From Paenibacillus sp. H1-7 (GTDB lineage Bacteria; Bacillota; Bacilli; Paenibacillales; NBRC-103111), in the NCBI RefSeq assembly GCF_022354825.1, contig NZ_CP031168.1, forward strand, positions 6,201,501-6,265,500: 64,000 nucleotides of DNA, written 5' to 3'. Shown in pieces: positions 51,400 through 61,500 of this stretch. Numbering within the stretch: the first letter of the stretch is position 1; each line of letters opens with the position of its first letter. The notes under the pieces were generated by a model that was not told where the DNA came from, ran no database searches, and was given only the letters and a program-made list of their open reading frames with translations. Both the position numbers and the translations under genes were made by a program.

Positions 51400-51888
51400 T
51401 TAGTTCATCGTGCGTGGAGATTCCAGATTCGCTGCCGGTTCAACGTAAGCTGTGCAAAATTTGCAGCGGACCGCCTGCTTAGGAATATCGGATAGACATT
51501 CCGGGCATTCCTTCGTTTCCTTCTTCGGATCAGGCTTGTCCTCCTGCTTTTTACGCAGGCGGTTGATCTGCTTGACGGTAATAAAAATAACGAATGATAA
51601 GATAAGGAAATCGATCATCGTACTGAAAAACAATCCAAAATTAAGTGTCGGTGCCCCAGCAGCCTTAGCTGCCGCCAAGGAATCGTAGCTTTTTCCATCT
51701 AAGCTGAAGAACAAATCCGAGAAATTGACCCGGTTAAGCAAAAGGCCTATCGGAGGCATAACAAGGTCACTCACAATAGAGGTAACGACTTTACTGAACG
51801 CTCCGCCGATGATAACACCGATCGCCAGATCGATCATGTTCCCTTTCATTGCGAATTCTTTAAACTCTTTGATCATTTTGGAAGCCAT
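51400..51888 (-). CDS. mscL: Large-conductance mechanosensitive channel with C-terminal zinc ribbon
   Basis: 162 residues. FKEFAMKGNMIDLAIGVIIG and AFSKVVTSIVSDLVMPPIG are the MscL N-terminal helix and first membrane segment; the second segment is near residues 85-105. MscL releases osmolytes when membrane tension rises. After the usual cytoplasmic helix, CPECLSDIPKQAVRCKFC (about 128-145) forms a CxxC..CxxC zinc-ribbon candidate not found in the classical E. coli or B. subtilis protein. AAAGGAG lies 12 nt before the ATG. Confidence 0.93.
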   Translation of the reverse strand: MASKMIKEFKEFAMKGNMIDLAIGVIIGGAFSKVVTSIVSDLVMPPIGLLLNRVNFSDLFFSLDGKSYDSLAAAKAAGAPTLNFGLFFSTMIDFLILSFVIFITVKQINRLRKKQEDKPDPKKETKECPECLSDIPKQAVRCKFCTAYVEPAANLESPRTMN

Positions 51889-52004
51889 ACTTCAACGTTT
51901 CTCCTTTGCTGCGCTTGTTTGTTACTATCATACCCGATTTTTCCCTCGGGGTCGATAAGGTAACGGGCTGGAGGCATAAAAGCATTCCCTTCCAAATCAA
52001 AATA

Positions 52005-52089
52005 AACCTCCAGAGCCCCTAGATGATGGAGGCAGCCTGGAGGTTATGCTGCGAGTGTCGGGATGGACCTAAGGTCCAATGGACACTCG
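52005..52089 (-). terminator. Two successive hairpins after the CAP-domain gene
   Basis: The first in transcription order is CGAGTGTC/GACACTCG (52052-52059 and 52082-52089) with an inner TGGACCT/AGGTCCA. The second is AACCTCCAG/CTGGAGGTT (52005-52013 and 52037-52045), followed by a T-rich tract on the minus strand. The second is the likely terminator; the first may protect the mRNA end. Confidence 0.75.
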
Positions 52090-52113
52090 ACTTTGTTTAA
52101 ACAGCGTGGTTGG

Positions 52114-52902
52114 TTACTTCCCGATAAACTGCTGGGTAACCATCTTGCCGCAAGCTCCCCCATCCACAATGCCGATGCCGATATGGGTAAAGTCTTCGCT
52201 CAGAATGTTGGAGCGGTGCCCCGGAGATTCCATCAGCGCACTATGCGCTGTGTCCGTCGCTTGATTGCAGGCGATGTTCTCCCCTGCCGTCGAATAGCTG
52301 ATACCGAGCCGCTTCATCATGTCGAACGGCGATCCGTACGTTGGAGAATCGTGCGAGAAATAGTTTTTGTCCACCATGTCCTGACTTTTGAGCTTCGCCG
52401 ACTTGGACAGCTCGAGGTCAACTGTTAATGGGGGAACACCCTCCTGCTGACGGGCTTCATTCACGAGATCGATCATTTGCTTCTCTTCAGGGGAGAGAAA
52501 ATCCGCTGTCGGAGGCGGAGTCGGTTTCGGCGCCGGACCAGGTGAGGGAGCTGGGGCCGGTTTCCGATCAGGAGCAGGTGCAGGAGCCGGCTTCTTCGGA
52601 AGCTTCCGATTGCTATACGCCCATATAATTGATTGAAGCGTCCGGTCGTCAACGGCACCGGTCACCGGCAAGCCATAAGATTTCTGGAACGTTCTTACAC
52701 TCTGCTCCGTTTCCGCTCCGTAATACCCCGTTATCGTACCCGGAAAATACCCTAGCGTCTTCAGCATCCCTTGTACGACGAATACGTCAGGTCCTTGGGA
52801 ATTCTTTCCGAAGCCTAATACGTTGGTGCTGAAGGATAATAACAACAGCAAACAAATACAGAGAGTAACGAGCAGTTTCCCCTTCCTGAGCTTGCCGCGC
52901 AT
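52114..52902 (-). CDS. Secreted CAP-domain protein with peptidoglycan-binding domain (YkwD-like)
   Basis: 262 residues: signal peptide (1 to about 30), a PG-binding-1 domain (about 34-95: VFVVQGMLKTLGYFPG, TEQSVRTFQKSYGL), a Pro/Ala/Lys linker (about 100-132), and a CAP/SCP domain with NEARQQEGVPPL, HDSPTYGSPFDMMKRLG, AGENIACNQ and SPGHRSNIL. Its role outside the cell or in the spore coat is uncertain. GGAGG is 9 nt before the ATG. Confidence 0.92.
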   Translation of the reverse strand: MRGKLRKGKLLVTLCICLLLLLSFSTNVLGFGKNSQGPDVFVVQGMLKTLGYFPGTITGYYGAETEQSVRTFQKSYGLPVTGAVDDRTLQSIIWAYSNRKLPKKPAPAPAPDRKPAPAPSPGPAPKPTPPPTADFLSPEEKQMIDLVNEARQQEGVPPLTVDLELSKSAKLKSQDMVDKNYFSHDSPTYGSPFDMMKRLGISYSTAGENIACNQATDTAHSALMESPGHRSNILSEDFTHIGIGIVDGGACGKMVTQQFIGK

Positions 52903-53037
52903 ATACTCATACCTCCATGGGTTGGATTGATGTTTCGTTTATACCAAGCTTCCCCATTTGCCTTCATTTTTATGAGAACAGACACGCCGTTTTACTTAGT
53001 TTATGGGAAGCGGATGATCATTCGTCCATTGAACGCC

Positions 53038-53076
53038 AAAAAAATCGGAACCCTTATCTCCGGGTTCCGATTTTTG
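53038..53076. terminator. Terminator after the YcnI gene
   Basis: Arms AAATCGGAACCC and GGGTTCCGATTT with flanking A and T runs. Confidence 0.9.
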
Positions 53077-53093
53077 AAATCAGGCGCTGCTTT

Positions 53094-53756
53094 TTAGCGG
53101 CTGGATTTTCTTTTGGACAGCGAGATGACAAAAGAGATCAATCCCAATACTAGTGCCGCGATAGACAAGTACAACGGTGCTTGCGATGCGGCAGGAGCTG
53201 CAGCAGGCTGGCTGTCGTGCCCGGCACCCGCAGCACCTTGTGCAGGCGTTGACGTCGTGTTGCCATGGCTGTCTTGGCCCGCGCCTGCTGGCTTCGCTTT
53301 GACTTTGGTTACGGAAGCCGGTTTATCCGAGCCTTCTGCCCCTACCCATTCAACGACCGAGCCGTCTTTGTACGTTTGATAAGCTTTCCAATTGATGCTG
53401 GTAGCGTTGTCCGCTACTTTCCCTTGCATATAAAATTCCATAAATTCCGTTGCACTAATCCCATCACCGGTTGCCGTCCAGGTTACGCCTGTAATTTTGC
53501 CGCTGGCATCCTTCGCAATCTCATACTTCCAGCCCGGCTTCGGTTCGAATCGGCTGATCGATACGGAGTCGACAGCAAATTTCACTTCCACTTTGACCGT
53601 CGGCGCCTCTTTTTCCGATGGTACGCGGACGGCGAATTTTTCATACGAGCCTTGTACAGCTTCTGCAGGCTGCACGGTAACGTGAGCGCTTGCCAGTCCT
53701 CCTCCGAGCATGGATAGCAGCAACCCGATCATAAGGAACATGTTGATTTTTTTCAT
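53094..53756 (-). CDS. YcnI-domain copper-binding membrane-anchored protein
   Basis: About 220 residues: signal peptide ending SAHVTVQPAE, where the new N-terminal His is the copper ligand of the YcnI family, a beta-rich YcnI domain (about 25-150), an Ala/Pro/His/Asp linker and a C-terminal membrane helix with basic end KRKSSR. B. subtilis YcnI is encoded with copper genes ycnJ and ycnK; here a two-component system lies upstream instead, 88 bp away on the same strand. The ATG at 53754-53756 is preferred because the first one touches the GAGGGG site. Confidence 0.88.
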   Translation of the reverse strand: MKKINMFLMIGLLLSMLGGGLASAHVTVQPAEAVQGSYEKFAVRVPSEKEAPTVKVEVKFAVDSVSISRFEPKPGWKYEIAKDASGKITGVTWTATGDGISATEFMEFYMQGKVADNATSINWKAYQTYKDGSVVEWVGAEGSDKPASVTKVKAKPAGAGQDSHGNTTSTPAQGAAGAGHDSQPAAAPAASQAPLYLSIAALVLGLISFVISLSKRKSSR

Positions 53757-53844
53757 TTGTTCATTCATCCCCTCAACTTCATGCTTGAAAAACTACTTAC
53801 TTAATGTACAACACAGAGGGTGGGATGAATATGACTCTATCGGG

Positions 53845-54516
53845 CTATTTGCGCCCTTGTTTTTGACTATACTGTGTCAAGCCGTGACGGATTGCATAAG
53901 CTGTTAGCTGCACCCGGTTGTCCAGCGACAGCTTGGATAATATGTTCTTAATATGATTTTTGACCGTGTTCTCGGTTATCATCAGCTGCTCCGCGATTTG
54001 CCGGTTGCTCTGCCCGCTCGCGACACATGTCAGAATTTCTCCTTCCCGAGCAGATAAGACGTGAGGTTTCGTTTCTTCGACCGCCTGCGCAGGTACGGAA
54101 CGGAACTGATGAAAGAGCCTGTCCGCCATCTGGCGCGCAATGTCGCTGTTATCGTCCAGAAGCCCGCGCAGGTAGTCGATCCAGTCGTCAGGGTCCATAT
54201 TTTTAAGAAGATACCCTTGTGCTCCGTTCTGAATGGCCGTGAACAAGTCGGCTACGTCGTCCGACACGGTCAACATGACAATTTTGATATGAGGATGCAG
54301 CTGTTTGATTTTCCTCGTCGCCTCCAGTCCCGTCATTCCAGGCATTTGAATATCCATAAGCACCAGGTCCGGGGACATCTCGCGGCATTTGGCGAATGCT
54401 TGCTCTCCGTTATCCGCTTCGCCAATGATCTCAAAGCCTTCTTCGCCCTCGAGAAGCGTTCGGACCGCCCTTCGGGCCAGCGGATGATCATCGGCTATCA
54501 ACACTCTGTAATTCAT
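53845..54516 (-). CDS. NarL/FixJ-family response regulator
   Basis: 223 residues: receiver domain with acidic DD pair near 9-10, phosphoacceptor Asp in LVLMDIQMPGMTG (near 54), and a LuxR-type helix-turn-helix (LSAREGEILTCVASGQSNRQ, ITENTVKNHIKNIL). Paired with the kinase upstream through a 4-bp overlap (ATGA). Targets unknown; the YcnI gene downstream is a candidate. Confidence 0.93.
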   Translation of the reverse strand: MNYRVLIADDHPLARRAVRTLLEGEEGFEIIGEADNGEQAFAKCREMSPDLVLMDIQMPGMTGLEATRKIKQLHPHIKIVMLTVSDDVADLFTAIQNGAQGYLLKNMDPDDWIDYLRGLLDDNSDIARQMADRLFHQFRSVPAQAVEETKPHVLSAREGEILTCVASGQSNRQIAEQLMITENTVKNHIKNILSKLSLDNRVQLTAYAIRHGLTQYSQKQGRK

Positions 54517-55334
54517 TGCGGCTCGCTCCTTTTTACCGGACCGGATACAATCAGCTCCGTTCCTCCTTGGCTCAAATTCTGGATAGTTAAGGCTGCCCCC
54601 ATCTCGGCGGCGTGCTTGCGCATAAAGGTCATTCCGTAACGATTAGTGCCCCCTATCATGCTCGGATCAAAGCCTATCCCGTTATCGGAAATCCGCAGTA
54701 CCCAGTCCGTTCCCGCCCCGTTAATAAGCTGGAGCTCTATCGATGCATGATCCGCTTGGGAATGCTTGCGAATGTTCGTGAACGCCTCGCGGATTATGGC
54801 GAACAGCTTCACTTCCTCCGCGGGGGCGACGGACTGCTGGAATTCGTCCACCTTTTGTTCGACTGCAATGCCAGTGATCCCGCTCCATTCATCAAGCCAA
54901 GTGGACAATCGGGTTCCAAAAGTAGCCCCCTCCTCCGGCGCCGTTCTCAAGTTGAAAATCGCCTGCCGGAGGTGATGATCGATCTCGGAAACGGCGGAGC
55001 GGGCTTCCTGAATTTGGCCTTTTTTCAGCTGAACGTTCAGGAAAAACAAGATTTGCGCAATATTATCGTGCAGCTCCTGCGCCATTCGCTCCCGCTCTTC
55101 GTATACGGCTCGTTTCGATTGCTCTGCGGCCAGCCGCTCGTTCGTGCGGCGTATGCTGCGGAACATCCAAGAGGCGAACAAATAAGAAAGAAACAAGGTA
55201 AGCACGGTAATATAGACGTTGCCCGCCTCCATCGAGAGCTCATCCAGCAAAAACTCATGACGGATATATTCAAAACCGCCGATAATAAGCGTTGGCAAAA
55301 TGATGGCCAGCAGCTTCAATGTGCGTAAAGACAT
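54513..55334 (-). CDS. NarL-type sensor histidine kinase
   Basis: 273 residues: two membrane helices at the N terminus (about 7-25 and 38-58) with a very short outside loop, a HisKA_3 dimerisation helix with AQELHDNIAQILFF (phosphoacceptor His), and a HATPase domain ending in ISDNGIGFDPSM and GMTFMRKHAAEMGA. The small sensor loop suggests it senses membrane stress or works with a partner protein. Confidence 0.92.
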   Translation of the reverse strand: MSLRTLKLLAIILPTLIIGGFEYIRHEFLLDELSMEAGNVYITVLTLFLSYLFASWMFRSIRRTNERLAAEQSKRAVYEERERMAQELHDNIAQILFFLNVQLKKGQIQEARSAVSEIDHHLRQAIFNLRTAPEEGATFGTRLSTWLDEWSGITGIAVEQKVDEFQQSVAPAEEVKLFAIIREAFTNIRKHSQADHASIELQLINGAGTDWVLRISDNGIGFDPSMIGGTNRYGMTFMRKHAAEMGAALTIQNLSQGGTELIVSGPVKRSEPQ

Positions 55335-55512
55335 GGATATCCTCTCTTCTAGTAGTCTAAGGCCGCAAGATAGACGGCTCGCACTAATAGAGCTTGTACG
55401 CTTCTTGCTGATGATCGCCTACCTGAATGATACCATCATTCCTGCGCAACGGGAATCGCAGCTTCCAGTGTGTAGCGACAAAATCTCCCATCTGGGTTAC
55501 GCACGACGCATG

Positions 55513-58500
55513 CTATTCTTTTCTAACGCTCGTTGCAAAATCAGTCCATGGATCCCGAACCGTAATGACCGGAATAACCGACTCTATATGTCCATTGGGC
55601 CAAGTGGCATGAAAACGGAATGAATACGATTGGTCCGGCAGCGTTTCGAAATCATCCCGATGCATCTGCCCGCTCCAAATCGTGTGCGTCGTGTTGGAAG
55701 TTAGCTCTTGATCCAGCTCGGTGTAAGACATATGAACCTGGACTGCCGCGGCAGGCTCGTTAGTCAATGCTTCCAATACAAAAGCTTCTCCCGACCAGAA
55801 CATATCGTACGGACGCGGCCGTTCCGGATCGCCGGATTTTCGCATATTGTAGCTTTTCCGGTTATCATCCCATTGACCGGTATGCTTGACGAATCCTCTT
55901 AGCTGCAGGTCTCCGACACGTACGATCTTTTCCACTTGACTTGTAGCTCCGTGGATATCGGTCACTTTCAACGAAACAATATAATCGCCGGGATGGTTAT
56001 CCGTCACCGTAGACGGGATGGAAGTATCCCATGTATGTTGAACCACGTCGTAAGCCGGACCCTTGATTTGCCATTCATAAGTTAACGGATCCCCGTCCGG
56101 ATCTGTCGACTGATTAAGTAAATATACGGTATCCCCTTCAAATGCCGGCTTCGGCGTCCAGTCAAAATCAGCAACCGGCGGGCGGTTTATCATCATCCAA
56201 GCATCAGGCGACCAGCTGGATTCAGCACCGTATTGGTCCCATACCTTGACGCGTACCCGCATTTTCTGACCTGTAGGAAGATCCCACGGGACCGTTATGC
56301 TGCCGTTGGTTGATTGCGTATGCTGCCACACCTTGCCGCTGTCGTAAATCGTATTATTATTGGCCTCATTGATAATAAGGATTTGGAAGTAATCGAGCCA
56401 GCCGCCGGCATCCGGATCACTTTGCGTCCAGGTAAGCGTTGGTTGTCTCGTATTCACTATCGTTGGATTGTCTTGTGTACCCCAAGGATAGCTCATATAC
56501 GCCACAGGAGGGCTGTTCGTCATCATCCATCCGATATTACTCCATCCCGACCATGCTTCTCCATCGTTAATCCGTACTTGAGCGCTATACTTCCGTCCTT
56601 CGGTAAGTTGAACATCCATGGTCCATGCCCAGCTGCCCGCCGTTGTTCCCATGAAATTATTCGTTACGCATTCGACGCAAGCGCCCCATTCTTCTTTAAT
56701 GTTCAAATCAAACGTTTCGTACACGGTTCCCGGATCGGGGTCCCATTGATTCCAGTAAATCGTCGGCTGCAGACTAACCGGACTCGGGTTGTTATAGTCG
56801 CCGCCAGGAAATGTCAGCCAAACCCCCGGCGGGTTGTTTGGTGCTGCTTGACATCCGTTACAAATATCGATCGTTTGCTCGTACCAATCGCTCCAAGCAT
56901 TATATTCGTCGGCCACGGCCATAGCTACAACATACGTTCCGGACTCGGTTGGCCGGATCAGCTTGCCGTCTACGCGGCTGCCGCTAGGCGTGATGTAGTA
57001 AAACTTTTTCTTGTATATCCCGTGACTTGTGGGGTAGTCCGATTGATTTTGGCAGTTTCCAGAGTTGTAGCAACGATCCGGATCATAACTGGAGTCGGAC
57101 CATAATACCATTCGGCTCCCATCCTGCCAGATGTTAAATAGCGAAATCGGTCTACGGTGAACGATCAAGTATTGCGAATACCAATCCGAATATTTGGAAT
57201 ATCCTTCAAACATCAAGTCACCGTTCGCGATACGGTGATCCTGGTGCGGATCGTCCGGCACGCGGTAATCGATCTTGTACACGCCGACTTTATCGAATGT
57301 GAGTGCTGGCGATGTAATGATTCGGCCGTGAAGCGAAGACAAACCGGATTTTCCATCCCCATAGTCCAAAAACTTCGTCGTATCGACGTGCTGATAGCTC
57401 CACTGCGTTCGAATATCTAAGCGCGGGTCATTTTCCGGTTGGTCGTTATACGTTGGATCGTATTTCACACTCGTATCAACGATGGCCGTTCCTGGCGTTG
57501 CATAGCTGTTGTCTGCATTGCTCCATTGGAAAGACATGCCTTTAAATTGGCTGCTGTCGGCCGTGGAGAATGGACCCATCGTTCCCCACGAGAACGTATC
57601 ATCCCATTCGTCCATAATCAAACTGTTATTCTCATATACTTTCATATTGGAACCGGTTATCTTGATCCGGTATGAAACCCATGTGTCTACAGCTGCCGAT
57701 CGGTTGACCGTTGATAGAATGGTTTTGCGGCCATTAACGATTTTCACCAAATTGAGCTTCCGCTTGTTCGATTCCAGTCGGTACATGTTTTGATAGTTCT
57801 GGATTCTAAAGGCCATCCCTGCCGTCATATTCACCTGATCCAAACGGGTTTTCATGCTCCAAAGAATCGTCCCGTTCGTAATTTGCTGCGAAGACGTATT
57901 AATGAGCTGGCCGAACGTGAACGGCTCGTTGGAAGCTGCTGGCTGATCCTCGCTCGGGTTGTATCGATACAAATACTCGCCATCAAAGTACTGGTTCTCA
58001 GAAACAACCGTTACGTTCGATTTATTTCGGTCAAAACTGCTGTCCCATACACGATTATTATAGGATAGCTCATGCAGTCTCATGACATTTTGAGTTGTAG
58101 GCAAGGTACAACCACAATCTTCATCATAATAGGTGGTGGGTTCGCTAACCATTTTATAGCCGTAACCGTTTTGGTAGGAATCTGAATCGTATCCAACCAA
58201 ATGCTTTGATCCAGCTCCGGTTTCATTTCCTGTCCGTAAGTCGATATAAATCGTTTCACTACCTAAATCAAACCCTGCAATATGACCGTCTTCCGATATG
58301 GACACGAATTTTGCATACGTTACTCTCGAATTAAGAGTACCTGCAAATGTAGGGATACCCGTAAACGAATCCAATTTCAACAGAGTCGGATTCCCGTTCA
58401 ACCTCGTATAAAAGTAATAGTTCCCTTTCGCATCCATGGAGTAGTTATTGTTATAAGAAGGGTAAGTATCACCATCATCGGTCGGTGCAAAAAGAACATC

Positions 58501-61500
58501 GGATACCAATTCAGGATACCATTCCAAGTTATATACATTGCTTCGTTCTCTGTTCTGTTGCGGAAGAGCTGGAATCGTATCATAAGATATGACACTATAA
58601 GGGTTTATTTTATCTGCTTCCGTGTATGATTTAATCGTTCTTGTTGTAAAATTGATTTCCTTAAAATCATCTCTAAACGGAATTCGTGAAAAACCTCCCG
58701 GAAGGGTTCCGTCCGACCATGCTCCTCTCGTGCCCGAGGCAACGTAATATTTTCCTCCTGCCCGATATTCAACAGATCGTGTACCGCTTCCTGTCTTAAC
58801 AACGACGGCTTCTTTCAGTTTTGCCAGATCGTACTTCTCCCAAATTTCACTATAACGGTCAGAGTAACTGTTAGATCGTTTGACAACCATTAGTTCTTGT
58901 GTCGCCTTATTGATATATACACTCCCGTTATTAGTTGTAATAAGCTTGGGAGCAAAGCTTGGACTTGCCAGGTACAAAGTGTCACCAACATCAGCTACAA
59001 TAAAAATCTCATTTCCGAGTGAAGCAATAAATTGGCCGTCAACACCATCTTGTGGAGTTATATAGCCGAATGGCCCCCTTGGAAGCCACAACATTTTTTT
59101 ACCTTGAAGCTTCATATTGGCATCGCCTAAAGGTACGGAGTAGAAGTTGGGTAACGCACTCCCTGGAAAGTTTTTTACAGGTGCCCTCTTGCTGCTTACC
59201 AACGTATTGTTCGGCCCTACACTCCATGAATTAAACATCCAGGATTTATCCAAGCTTGTATTCGTCCAACCATTCGCTAAATCGCTCGGATTGAATCCCG
59301 CAACATTGACCGGACTCGGTTCGGATGCTTCCCCTGTTACGGTAAACGTAACTTCCGGACTATCGTTAATTACCTCGACTGTGTAATCTTTATACGCGTC
59401 TTTGCCGTAAACTTGCGGTTCTTTTGCATAAACCCTAAAATGATATTTTCCTACGCGAGTCGGATTAAATATAAATCCGTTGTTGCTGGTAGAAACCTCG
59501 GACTCATAAATATTAAAGACTCCGTTATTGCTCCATTCATAACCTACGGTTGCTCGGTACATTTCAATTCCGTCGCCATCTGGACTGTAAGAAGCGTTAC
59601 GGAACGTCTGCGCCGAACGTGTCATAACACTTAAATATTCAAACTCAATCACTGGCGGCTCATCCGGTATTACCGTAATAACGTGCGTATCTGGAGCGAC
59701 GGATTTAAGTCCCGTATTATCAAAAACATGAAGGGAAACGGTCACTTGGCCATCTTTGGGAAAGGAATTGCTAAATCCTCCCCATGAAGAAGTGGTCCCA
59801 TCGCTCCATAGGGCCGTGCTGCTCCATTCGTCACGGACATGATCGATCGTTCTACCTGGAACAGGTGAGAAACTTTTCAATGCATCCAATGTCGGATTTA
59901 ACGGTCGATTCACTTTTACCGATGTTGCCCCGCTGATTACAGGGATCGGATTCGGTCCAATGACATCCAGGAAGGCACAAGCCTTATTGGAAACGCTTCC
60001 TTTTTCATCTTGAGCGATAGCGCAAACTTTATGTGTACCTTGAATGTTTGCTGTTATATTGCTATAGCTTTTTTTATCATAAGGTGCTTTAAACCCATAG
60101 GCAGATGGCAAATTTCGAACCCAATCCGTACTTTGATCAAAATACCATAACCGTGTTACTCGCTCGTTATCCGGATCTTCTTCTTTCTTGACTCTTAGCT
60201 CTACAACGGCCCCTTCCGTTACTGTATCTGTTTCTATCCCGTTGTAATACCATGCAATTTCTAGGTACGGCGGCTTGTTATTGGGATCGTCAATGATCTG
60301 AAACGTCTTGGGCCCAACCTCCTCGGAAACTCCGCAGGAAGTGTTGATTTTCATTTTCACGGAAACGGTTCCCTTGCCTATCCCTCCACCATACGTTTTA
60401 AAGCCAGAATCATAATCTAAAAAATACACTTTATCTGCTGGACTTAAAGTATCATTCGGATAAAAACGATTGCTTCCCTGTGCAAAGCTAAAGGAGTGAG
60501 AAACATAAGTACAGCCGTTCCCTCCTGTTACGTCAATTCCCTCCGGTACCATAGTATTGGATTCTGTAAAATAAATGGTTGATTTCGCAATGCGAAAATC
60601 TCCCTTGATCTTGAGATCGGGCGGCCGTGGGGGTGGTTCGTCCGGATCGCAAGCCTTGAACGTCTGGAGCAGCACATTCGAAGAGTTAGCTTCATTCGAT
60701 TCCAGAACATCATTGTTGCTGTCTACGAATACGGAGAATGTCTTCTCCCCAGCCGAAGGGAACGTATACCGTACCGTGCCGGTTTTCTTGGTATTTGCTC
60801 CTAATCCTCCTGTGAAGGTATGAGTTGCTATTTCTGTGCCGTCAACGCGAATCTGTACTTTGAAGTCTTTTGTCGTTGCTGCGTCTTTATTCCATATGGT
60901 GTAAGTGAACATAGCTTCCGTTCCGACTTCGGGGCAGCCGTTCATAACAATTGATTCAACGGAAAGATCGGGTTGATCGGGTGGCGGGCCTTCTTCGGCT
61001 TCGATGTACAGCTCGGGAACGAAGTACACTTCACCACGAAAGGTGAATTTCCATCCGTCGTACCATCGTATCACTCGCCCACCTGTGGGAGTATCTGAAA
61101 TTACTTCGTAGCGACTGTTATCAAATTTAGCTCTTATATGAAATTTGAAAATGTCATTGGCAACATCCACATAATCTGCTACGACATCTACTTTATCATC
61201 TTCATGAATGGTGTGCTCAAGAATATCACTGTCCTTAATGTGCTCAACACTGTAAACAATTTCATTATCATTGACATGAACATTTGACGCTTTTTCAATC
61301 GGTATTGAAACACTAGTGTTTTCATTAAGTACAAGACTTGTAACTCCAAGACTCGTTTCATGATGAATTTCCGCAATATGACTTTCGGAATCTAATGGAC
61401 CGCTTGTGGCGAACGGATCGTGAACCCTCATCATACCGGAAATTGGAATATCTGTTAGTTTGCTAGAGCGATAGTGTACACGCTCTTGCCCTGGGATATC

